Source: an uncultured Oscillospiraceae bacterium (GTDB lineage Bacteria > Bacillota > Clostridia > Oscillospirales > Oscillospiraceae). From it: a stretch of DNA of 9,162 bases. A model generated the notes under the pieces. The model saw only the letters and a program-made list of their open reading frames with translations, was not told the origin of the DNA and searched no databases. The stretch covers positions 1 through 9,162 of the forward strand of contig CAKSWM010000044.1 of assembly GCA_934511545.1 (NCBI GenBank), given 5' to 3'. Of this stretch, positions 1 through 5,470 are shown one piece after another (position 1 is the first letter of the stretch; the number at the start of each line of letters is the position of its first letter). A program made the translations under genes and the position numbers.

Positions 1-216
1 ATTGTATATTGTTTTAGCTATTGCAGTTACTACTGCATGAAATAAAGTTATTTTTTGCTCACTATTTTTATTTAATTTGTCTAAGTATTTTAAAAGGTCA
101 GTAACATCAATTGTTTCATATGAATATACTTCAGCATTACACCTGTTCTCCATTAAATGAGGCATTATTTTGTGAACTGCATCTAAATTTGTTACTCTCA
201 TACCATCTTTTCTCAT
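1..216 (-). CDS. CAT/2-oxo-acid dehydrogenase E2-like acyltransferase, N-terminal part
   Basis: This partial gene starts at the ATG at 216-214 and stays open for 72 codons to the left window edge. An AGGAAG ribosome site lies 6 bases before the start. The protein begins MRKDGMRVTNLDAVHKIMPH and continues with NRCNAEVYSYETIDVTDLL and TLFHAVVTAIAKTIYN. From memory this matches the N-terminus of Bacillota proteins often annotated as 2-oxo acid dehydrogenase subunit E2, which have the chloramphenicol-acetyltransferase fold but no lipoyl domain. The catalytic HxxxD region of that fold would be C-terminal and lies outside the window, so activity cannot be judged. It diverges from the RNHCP gene at 340, with a 123-base AT-rich gap between them. 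Codon use is strongly A/T-ending, unlike the genes after base 857. Family membership is moderately sure; the physiological role is unknown. Confidence 0.6.
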   Translation of the reverse strand, partial: MRKDGMRVTNLDAVHKIMPHLMENRCNAEVYSYETIDVTDLLKYLDKLNKNSEQKITLFHAVVTAIAKTIYN

Positions 217-339
217 AATACACTTCCTAACATTATAAATTTTATCATGTATTTTAAAACAAATAAAGAAAATTCTAAAAATGTAAAAATTATGTTGTGT
301 TTTATCTCTTTTAATGTAAAATTATAAGTGGTGATGTTT

Positions 340-642
340 ATGAAGAGATTTAATATGGTTAATGAAGATTTTATCTGCGAAAATTGTGGTAACGATGTTG
401 AAAAATCTAGTTATACTGCTAGAGATCATTGTCCATATTGCTTGTATTCTAAACACGTTGATATTAATCCAGGGGATAGGGAAAACAAATGTCATGGACT
501 TTTGGAACCAATTGCGGTAGAAAAATATAGAGATACTTATAAGATTATTTATAAATGTCAAAAATGTGGTGAAATTCATAAAAATATTTTACATAAAGAT
601 GATGATTTTACTAAAATTGTTGAATTATCTGTGATAAAGTAA
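340..642 (+). CDS. RNHCP-domain zinc-binding protein
   Basis: This 100-residue cytoplasmic protein has three CxxC-type pairs at Cys13/Cys16, Cys31/Cys34 and Cys73/Cys76, plus Cys51. The core reads RDHCPYCLYSKHVD, then NPGDRENKCHG, the hallmark of the RNHCP family. Here the name motif is RDHCP, with Asp in place of Asn. The cysteine pattern suggests two zinc-ribbon knuckles. The family's function is not established, so a nucleic-acid or protein-binding role is only a guess. I chose the ATG at 340 because GGTGAT, which matches the 16S anti-Shine-Dalgarno region, sits at 331-336 just upstream. The GTG at 328 and the ATG at 334 are in frame but would use up that site. The gene is complete, of ordinary length for the family, and AT-rich. 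Its stop at 642 is 58 bases before the next gene. Confidence 0.8.
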   Translation: MKRFNMVNEDFICENCGNDVEKSSYTARDHCPYCLYSKHVDINPGDRENKCHGLLEPIAVEKYRDTYKIIYKCQKCGEIHKNILHKDDDFTKIVELSVIK

Positions 643-651
643 TATTTTTGG

Positions 652-680
652 TTGTTATTGAAAAAGAAATTTTGTATAAT
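652..680 (+). promoter_or_regulatory. Sigma-70-type promoter of the small membrane-protein gene
   Basis: TTGTTA (652-657) and a perfect TATAAT (675-680) are separated by 17 bases, with TG just before the -10 box. It lies 10 bases after the RNHCP stop and about 20 bases before the start at 701, whose AGGAG ribosome site is at 690-694. The AT-rich background makes chance -10 boxes common, so only the combination of box quality and spacing supports the call. Confidence 0.5.
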
Positions 681-700
681 AATACTATTAGGAGTTTAGA

Positions 701-877
701 ATGGATGATTTAAACAAGAGAATAATTAATTTAGAGATAAAAACTAAGATATTAGAGAGTGACAAGACTTGGGGAAAATCAATTTTAAAAAGAATAATAG
801 AATTAGCTTTTATTTATATAACATTTTTTTTATTCTTATTAATTATTAATATGGCGCTCACTTTTCCGCGGTTATAA
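701..877 (+). pseudogene. Small single-pass membrane protein, 3' end cut at the composition junction
   Basis: The frame starts at the ATG at 701 behind AGGAG with a 6-base gap. It encodes a charged, probably coiled N-terminus (MDDLNKRIINLEIKTKILES, then DKTWGKSILKRIIE) followed by a hydrophobic segment at about residues 36-50 (IYITFFLFLLIIN). The pattern of a short coil, LESDK-W, a basic patch and membrane helices resembles small uncharacterised bacterial proteins of about 75-100 residues, which normally go on past the first helix. Here, after codon 50, the sequence turns GC-rich, adds MALTFPRL and stops at 877. It does so inside DNA that is antisense to the end of the next gene. The last eight codons are therefore probably not native and the true C-terminus is missing. 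Function is unknown; the family resemblance is from memory. Confidence 0.55.
848..860. other. Sharp composition boundary (AT-rich to GC-rich)
   Basis: Left of about 850 the DNA is almost all A/T (a poly-T run, then ATTAATTATTAAT). From ATGGCGCTC onward it is GC-rich for the rest of the window. The boundary lies within about 8 bases of the stop codon of the metallo-hydrolase at 858 and inside the frame begun at 701. No transposase, tRNA or obvious direct repeat is visible at the edge. An assembly chimera and a true insertion or recombination edge both fit. Confidence 0.75.
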
Positions 878-1580
878 CGCCGCAGCTGCCGCTTTTATAT
901 CCCTCGAAATGCAGACTGACCAGTCCCTCGGGGGTCTCGAGCTCGAGATCCATATTGACAGGCTCCGCGCCGGACAGCGCATCGAGCGCGCATTTGCGCA
1001 GATAGGCCAGATGTTCGATGCCGAGAGGCCACGACGCGTGGCTGGGGTAGATCACGTCAAAGCTGTCGCTGATCGACGAGAGCTTGTCCAGGCTGGCCAG
1101 AAAATCATGGACGTCGGAGTCGGGGTTCTGCAGGAACACCGGCTGCGTCATAACGGTGTCGCCGGAAAACAGCATACGGTTTTCAACGTCCAGCAGCGCG
1201 ATGGAGCCGGGGGAGTGGCCGGGGATGTGGATTATCTTCATGTGGCGTCCGCCGAGATCGATGACCTCTCCGTCAAACAGAGGGTGCACGTCGAGATCCT
1301 CGTGGCCCGGCTGGCTCAGAAGCTCGCCGACCTCGCTCTCGTGTATCCAGACCGGGCTCCAGAGCCGGTCGCCGCCGGTGTGGTCGCCGTGGTAATGCGT
1401 GTGCACCATCGTAACGGGCAGATCGGTCAGCTCGCGCACCTTTTCGGGCAGCCAGCTGCCGTCGAAGCCGGTATCCAGCAGCAGGGCATGCTTTTTCCCC
1501 GCGATCAGGTAAAGGTTGACGCCGCCGTTTTCGTCAAAGAGCCATGTGTTCGGTGCGATTTCGTGTACAGTGACAGCCAT
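858..1580 (-). CDS. Metallo-beta-lactamase-fold hydrolase
   Basis: This complete 240-residue cytoplasmic protein has the full zinc ligand set of the MBL fold: His62-x-His64-x-Asp66-His67 in HTHYHGDHTGG, His122 in IPGHSPGS, Asp141 in LFSGDT, and His181 in IYPSHASW. This is the two-metal arrangement seen in glyoxalase-II-like and lactonase-like members, so hydrolysis of a thioester, ester or lactone is plausible. The substrate cannot be read from the sequence. There is no signal peptide. The ATG at 1580 is preceded by AAGGAGAA at a suitable distance. It is the last gene of a three-gene minus-strand operon, 13 bases after the NodB-like gene. Its stop lies at the composition junction, so the operon terminator expected downstream is not in the window. 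MBL-fold assignment is near certain; the role is open. Confidence 0.92.
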   Translation of the reverse strand: MAVTVHEIAPNTWLFDENGGVNLYLIAGKKHALLLDTGFDGSWLPEKVRELTDLPVTMVHTHYHGDHTGGDRLWSPVWIHESEVGELLSQPGHEDLDVHPLFDGEVIDLGGRHMKIIHIPGHSPGSIALLDVENRMLFSGDTVMTQPVFLQNPDSDVHDFLASLDKLSSISDSFDVIYPSHASWPLGIEHLAYLRKCALDALSGAEPVNMDLELETPEGLVSLHFEGYKSGSCGVITAEK

Positions 1581-1593
1581 ATTGCATTTCTCC

Positions 1594-2637
1594 TTATCGG
1601 GTGTATGCGTCGGCCTTTACGGGATCCACGTATTCCTCCAGCTCGCGGAAGGTGATGCAGCGCCCGCCCTCCTCGTATATCGTGCGGACGATATCGGCGA
1701 AGGGTATCTTCGTCATCATCGGGTCGTCGATGCCGTGGAAAACGAGGACCATCACCTTTCCTGTGCAGCGGGCAAGCTCCGCGCGGAGATCGCCTGTGCT
1801 TTCCGGGTCGGAGTGCGGCACGCACAGCGGCGTATCGACATAGGGGTCGTAGAGCGCGTCGCCCAGCCGCTTCGGCGAAACGCCGTAAAGGTCGCCTCTT
1901 CCCCAATGATATCCCGTTTCGCGCATGAGGTCAAGTATTTCGGGCGTATAGCCGCCGCCGGGCGCGCCGAAAACGGTGGGGCGCGGGATGCCGTACTGCG
2001 CGCAGCGCTCCTCGATGCCGCGTATCTCCGCAAGCTTGCCGTCCCTGTCGAGGGACCGGAACTCGTTGAGGTGGTTCAGCGAGTGGTTGAGCACCTCATG
2101 GCCGCGGTCGGAAAGCTCCCTTATCTGTTCCCAGGTCATATAGAGACTCTTGTCCCAGAAGCCGTTGCCGCCGAAGAAGCCCCCGGCGCACTCCGCGGCA
2201 AAGAGATTCGCCTTTCCGCCGTATTTCTCAAGCTCGGGACAGGCGACGGTGTAGTGGTCAAGGGTCGCGTCGTCAAAGGTCATGAGGACGCATTTGTCCG
2301 GAAGCGGCTTTTTGACAGGGTCGGCCGCGCGCAGCGCACCGGCAAAATCCGCATAGCCGAAGCCGAAAAGCTCTCTCATCAGCCCGTCGGGGACCTGTTC
2401 GCCCTTCATGAGTCCGGCGATGACCCGCGCGCGCTGTTCGATCTCAGGACCGGGCATGACGGGGCCGGAGCCCGGCTCGGGCATCGGGTCGCCGGGCATA
2501 GGCGGCGCGGGACGCGGCGGAAACGCCTCCGCCCATTCGTCGCGCATCGTGTCGAGCGAGACATAGCGGTCCGGCTCGAGAAGGCGCGACAGGCGGTCGC
2601 GCTTGTTTATCGCTCTTACAAGAGAATTGATATCCAT
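1594..2637 (-). CDS. NodB-like polysaccharide deacetylase family protein
   Basis: This 347-residue protein has a C-terminal NodB (CE4-type) domain from about residue 113. The motifs seen are MTFDDATLDHY with Asp122/Asp123 (motif 1), NHSLNH with His185 and His189 (metal ligands, motif 2), FGAPGGGY (residues 223-230, motif 3 region) and LVFHGID with His301 (motif 5). The usual TFDDG is TFDDA here. Residues 40-64 are a proline/glycine-rich linker (PPRPAPPMPGDPMPEPGSG) after a short charged N-terminal helix. No signal peptide or membrane anchor is visible, so unlike cell-wall deacetylases it probably acts in the cytoplasm. CE4 relatives include enzymes for small N-acyl or cyclic amide substrates, which would suit the neighbours. 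Start: ATG with AAGGAGAG about 6 bases upstream. It lies 21 bases after the amidohydrolase and 13 before the MBL gene. Fold is sure; substrate is unknown. Confidence 0.88.
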   Translation of the reverse strand: MDINSLVRAINKRDRLSRLLEPDRYVSLDTMRDEWAEAFPPRPAPPMPGDPMPEPGSGPVMPGPEIEQRARVIAGLMKGEQVPDGLMRELFGFGYADFAGALRAADPVKKPLPDKCVLMTFDDATLDHYTVACPELEKYGGKANLFAAECAGGFFGGNGFWDKSLYMTWEQIRELSDRGHEVLNHSLNHLNEFRSLDRDGKLAEIRGIEERCAQYGIPRPTVFGAPGGGYTPEILDLMRETGYHWGRGDLYGVSPKRLGDALYDPYVDTPLCVPHSDPESTGDLRAELARCTGKVMVLVFHGIDDPMMTKIPFADIVRTIYEEGGRCITFRELEEYVDPVKADAYTR

Positions 2638-2658
2638 GAGTATCTCTCCTTGTTGTTA

Positions 2659-3813
2659 TTATTTTAAAGTGACGCCCAGATGCATGACAAAATCGGGCGT
2701 TTTGAGCTTGTCGAAGCGCTCGTCGAGCTCGCCCCTGACGGCGACGAGGTTTGCAAGCTTTCCGGGCTCGATCGTGCCTTCGTCGTTCTCGATGTGCAGC
2801 GCCCTTGCCCCGCCCAGCGTGGCATAGCGGATAATGTCCCGCTCGGGTATCCCGGCCTGCCGCATCTGGCGCATCTCCGCCGCGGGGATACAGGCGTCGT
2901 GCTCAACGTCCGGGCTGAAGATGAAGTCCGTGCCGACGCATATCTCTCCGCCGGCGTTGTGGATGCGGACAAGGTTTTCGAGTATCCCGCGCCGTCTTTC
3001 GGCCTCGCGCTGCGCCATCTCCTCCGGATCGATCTTCGGCGCGTCCTTGATCTCCGCGCCCTCGGGCAGGGGGCGGACGGCCTCCGGATCGCCTATCGTC
3101 GTGTGGAAAACAACGCCGCGACGGATGCATTCGCGCAGAAGCTCCCCGCTGATTGGATCATCGGGCGTGTGCGCGGCCTCGTCAACGCCGCACTCGACGA
3201 GCCAGCGGAGCGTTTCGCTCTTGCCGAGGTGCACCGCGACCCACATGCCGTGGCTGTGCGCGCGGCCGCATATCGCCCTGACCATATCGGGGCTGAGGCA
3301 GGGCCGCCCCTCCATAATGCCTATCTTGATGCAGCGGCTGCCGTTTTTGAACTGATATGTAACTGCGTCGGCGGCCTGTTCGGGCGTTTCGATGATGATG
3401 CCGACCTTTGCGTCCGGATCGGGTCCGCAGCCGTAGCCGCCGTCCACGTCGATGTATTTCGCCGCGGGGACGACGCGGGTATATTCGGGCGCTTTCTTCG
3501 TTTCCAGCCATTCGATGAAATCCCCGGCCGGGAGCGGACAGAGCATACCCAGCTCCATGACCGCGGAGACGCCGTTCTTTGCCCAGGCGCGAAGGGCGGA
3601 GTCGTCAAACCGGTCCGGCGCGATGGCAACATGGACGTGGGAATCGATGAAGCCGGGGAAAAGCGTATATCCCTCCAGGTCGAGAACGCGGGCTCCCGCG
3701 CCGTCAAGGCCGGGGCCGACGCCGGTTATCCTGTCGCCGTCAACGAGCACGTCCAGCCGCTGCCTGTCGTGCAGAGCGTCGTACACGACGGCGTTTTTGA
3801 TAAGCGTTTTCAT
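2659..3813 (-). CDS. Amidohydrolase-superfamily metal-dependent hydrolase
   Basis: This complete 384-residue protein is the first gene of the hydrolase operon. The N-terminal beta domain (NAVVYDALHDRQRLDVLVDG) leads to the TIM-barrel signature FPGFIDSHVHV with His59 and His61. Other expected ligands are Lys163 (CIKIGI, the usual carbamylated-lysine position), His195 (VAVHLG), His215 (EAAHTPDD) and Asp296 (CVGTDF). The C-terminal strand typical of the family, GTIEPGKLANLVAV, is at 346-359. The ligand set fits a binuclear enzyme cleaving an amide, cyclic amide or similar bond in the cytoplasm, like the imidazolonepropionase/dihydroorotase/prolidase-type branches. I cannot assign one. Start: ATG at 3813 behind AGGGAGG, with a clear promoter 35 bases upstream. 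Translation probably proceeds into the NodB-like and MBL genes on one mRNA. Confidence 0.92.
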   Translation of the reverse strand: MKTLIKNAVVYDALHDRQRLDVLVDGDRITGVGPGLDGAGARVLDLEGYTLFPGFIDSHVHVAIAPDRFDDSALRAWAKNGVSAVMELGMLCPLPAGDFIEWLETKKAPEYTRVVPAAKYIDVDGGYGCGPDPDAKVGIIIETPEQAADAVTYQFKNGSRCIKIGIMEGRPCLSPDMVRAICGRAHSHGMWVAVHLGKSETLRWLVECGVDEAAHTPDDPISGELLRECIRRGVVFHTTIGDPEAVRPLPEGAEIKDAPKIDPEEMAQREAERRRGILENLVRIHNAGGEICVGTDFIFSPDVEHDACIPAAEMRQMRQAGIPERDIIRYATLGGARALHIENDEGTIEPGKLANLVAVRGELDERFDKLKTPDFVMHLGVTLK

Positions 3814-3832
3814 TGCGATTGCCTCCCTATCC

Positions 3833-3860
3833 TATTATCCTGCATTTACTATATTATCCT
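3833..3860 (-). repeat. Direct repeat at the hydrolase operon start (possible operator)
   Basis: On the minus strand AGGATAATA occurs twice, at 3860-3852 and 3841-3833, offset by 19 bases (about two helical turns). A shorter copy, AGGATAGG, follows. The upstream copy overlaps the -10 box and the downstream copy falls near the expected transcription start. This placement suits repressor binding or chance low-complexity sequence. Confidence 0.35.
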
Positions 3861-3877
3861 CACTTTGCGGCTGTCAA
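3848..3877 (-). promoter_or_regulatory. Promoter of the three-hydrolase operon
   Basis: On the minus strand a perfect TTGACA (3877-3872) and TATAGT (3853-3848) are separated by 18 bases. The predicted start lies about 28 bases before the ATG at 3813, leaving a short leader that holds AGGGAGG. This is the best sigma-70 match in the window and supports transcription independent of the upstream MFS gene. Confidence 0.75.
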
Positions 3878-3961
3878 GCGAAAAGGCACATGTTCCGTTT
3901 TTCGGCTCAAAACGCGGCGAAACCGGCTCTCCGGTACTATCCGTTTGGGTAGTGCCGCGGC

Positions 3962-3995
3962 AAAAAAGCGGCCCCTCCCGTTTCGGGAGGGGCCG
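3962..3995 (-). terminator. Rho-independent terminator of the minus-strand MFS gene
   Basis: A perfect 12-bp GC-rich stem (3969-3980 with 3984-3995) around a 3-base loop is followed, in minus-strand reading, by six T (A-tract 3962-3967). It lies about 70 bases after the MFS stop at 4066 and before the hydrolase operon promoter, so it separates the two transcription units. Confidence 0.9.
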
Positions 3996-4065
3996 TGCGC
4001 GGTTCCAAATGGTTTTTCAAACGAAAGACCGGCGAAGCGGTCCGCATCCGAGGACGGGCAGCCTG

Positions 4066-5289
4066 TCAGCGCTTTGCCAGAAGCTCCTGATATTTCTTTT
4101 TGCGGAAGAAATAGACCAGAAACACCAGCGAGAGGAAAGACGTCAGGCAGCAGCCGATGAACATCGCGTCATAGCCCAGCGCGTCGATAACAATGCCCCA
4201 GAGCACCGCGCCCGCGCCGTTTGCGATATCGTTGGACATCTGGTAGGTGCCGCTGGCCGCGCCGCGGCGGTTGGCGGGGGAGAGCTTGACGGCGGCGGCC
4301 TGCATTATCGGGTTGCTCGTGCCGTTGCCGAGGCCTATCATAAAGCCCGCGATGTATATTCCCACAGCGCTGCGGGCCATTATCATAATGACAAAGCCGA
4401 GGATATTGACGATAAGAGCCGGAATGCCGACGGCAAGCTCGCCGTAGCGATCGGTGAGCTTTCCGGTGAACATGCGCGTTACGAGCATCGCAACGGCGAT
4501 GAAAACAAAGAGCAGGGCAATGTTGTCAATGCCGCGGTAGTCGGCATAGAGAACGGCGAAGGAGTTTATCGCCGCCCATGAGGTGCAGTTGAAAAGCTGC
4601 ACGAACGTCGCGGGCAGCGCGCGCTTTTCAACGATGCGGGACAGGCCCTTATATTCGGAAAGGTCCTTTGCGTTTTCCGCCTTTTTCTGGCGCTCCATCT
4701 TTTCCTTATAGAACGGGAGCCTTTCATAGCGGAGGAAGATGGCGAGGACGAGTCCCGCCAGAACGACGGCCGTTGACGCCCAGACGACTGGCATATAGCT
4801 CGTCCCGACCATCAGCGGCAGCACGATGGAGGGGCCGATCGCCGTTGACAGCGAGTAGCCGAGACCCAGATATCCGACGCCCTCGCTCATTTTTTCCTCC
4901 GGCAGGACGTCCGCACCGGCGGCGTTGTCGGCGGTGGTCGCAACGGCATAGCCGAAGCCCTGAAGTCCGCGGAAGATGATGAGCAGGCCCGCTATCGGGA
5001 AAATGCCGAAGCAGAAGATCGAAACAGCAAACACGATGCAGCCGAAAATAAGCACCTTTTGGCGCCCTCTTCTGTCCGAGAGGTCGCCCGCGACGAGGCG
5101 CGCGACGACGGCCATGACCGCAAAGGCCGCGTTCAGCCAGCCGCTGAAGGTCGCGGAGCCGAACAGCGAATAGATATACCGCGCCATCGTGCTGTTTATC
5201 ATGCTCATGGCAAGGCCGACAAACAGCGTTATGACGGCTGCCAGCATGAAATGGCGGTTCCAGATCTTTTCTTTTGAGGGTTCGTGCAA
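4066..5289 (-). CDS. MFS transporter (12 TM), TTG start
   Basis: This 407-residue inner-membrane transporter of the major facilitator superfamily shows twelve hydrophobic segments. They include the motif-A loop GDLSDRRGRQK (68-78), its second-half echo GKLTDRYG (276-283), FRGLQGFG (106-113) and the TM10-11 loop NRRGAASGT (340-348). A charged cytoplasmic loop (about 188-222) joins the halves. The frame stays open upstream to 5364, but the extra 25 codons are AT-rich and overlap the -10-like palindrome. I chose the TTG at 5289 because GGAG lies 9 bases upstream and the protein then begins HEPSKEKIWNRHF just before TM1. It is transcribed divergently from the tandem MFS pair and ends at its own terminator, so it is probably monocistronic. 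It is a distant relative of the pair. Its proximity to the hydrolases suggests import or export of their substrate, which is inference. Confidence 0.88.
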   Translation of the reverse strand: MHEPSKEKIWNRHFMLAAVITLFVGLAMSMINSTMARYIYSLFGSATFSGWLNAAFAVMAVVARLVAGDLSDRRGRQKVLIFGCIVFAVSIFCFGIFPIAGLLIIFRGLQGFGYAVATTADNAAGADVLPEEKMSEGVGYLGLGYSLSTAIGPSIVLPLMVGTSYMPVVWASTAVVLAGLVLAIFLRYERLPFYKEKMERQKKAENAKDLSEYKGLSRIVEKRALPATFVQLFNCTSWAAINSFAVLYADYRGIDNIALLFVFIAVAMLVTRMFTGKLTDRYGELAVGIPALIVNILGFVIMIMARSAVGIYIAGFMIGLGNGTSNPIMQAAAVKLSPANRRGAASGTYQMSNDIANGAGAVLWGIVIDALGYDAMFIGCCLTSFLSLVFLVYFFRKKKYQELLAKR

Positions 5290-5334
5290 AGGTATCAACT
5301 CCAAATTTGTCAGAATAGCGATAAAATGATAAGA

Positions 5335-5350
5335 TGTATTATATAATACA
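5335..5350. promoter_or_regulatory. 16-bp perfect palindrome at the divergent MFS promoter
   Basis: TGTATTATATAATACA is a perfect palindrome that contains TATAAT on both strands. On the minus strand it would serve as the -10 box of the MFS gene starting at 5289, with a leader of about 40 bases. No strong -35 is seen at 17 bases (TTTTGC at that spacing). It could be a promoter core, an operator, or chance in an AT-rich intergenic stretch. Confidence 0.4.
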
Positions 5351-5392
5351 CCTGTGTTGAGCAAAAGGAAATATATAATTTAAATTTTATAT

Positions 5393-5421
5393 TTTACATT
5401 CAGCCGTGAATGTTCTATAAT
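5393..5421 (+). promoter_or_regulatory. Promoter of the tandem MFS operon
   Basis: TTTACA (5393-5398) and a perfect TATAAT (5416-5421) are 17 bases apart, about 50 bases before the TTG start at 5471. It lies in the 181-bp AT-rich region between the two divergent transport units and contains an inverted repeat in its spacer. Confidence 0.65.
5396..5413. promoter_or_regulatory. Operator-like inverted repeat inside the promoter spacer
   Basis: ACATTCA (5396-5402), four bases, then TGAATGT (5407-5413) form a perfect 7-bp dyad. It overlaps the end of the -35 box and fills the spacer up to the -10 box. A dimeric repressor bound here would block RNA polymerase. No cognate regulator gene is intact in the window. 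Confidence 0.5.
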
Positions 5422-5470
5422 TATTTGGTTAGTCAACTTGTAATACATATCATAATTAGGAGGAAGTACA

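Noticed and set aside
317..322. TAAAAT as a -10 box for the RNHCP gene, with TTGTGT upstream at 295-300.
   Set aside because: The predicted transcript would start almost on the ribosome site at 331-336, and the surrounding DNA is so AT-rich that such boxes are expected by chance.
3932..3957. Imperfect hairpin (11-bp stem with two G-U pairs on the plus strand) between the MFS terminator and the hydrolase promoter.
   Set aside because: It has no T-run on the plus strand and no plus-strand gene ends there. On the minus strand the G-U pairs become mismatches. Probably chance.
2680..4581. Very long plus-strand open frame of 633 codons, with others at 1516-2667 and 909-1655.
   Set aside because: These are antisense to the hydrolase and MFS genes. 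Their translations are rich in Arg, Ala, Val and His with no domain, and the minus-strand genes have full catalytic motifs and ribosome sites. Long antisense frames are usual in GC-rich DNA.
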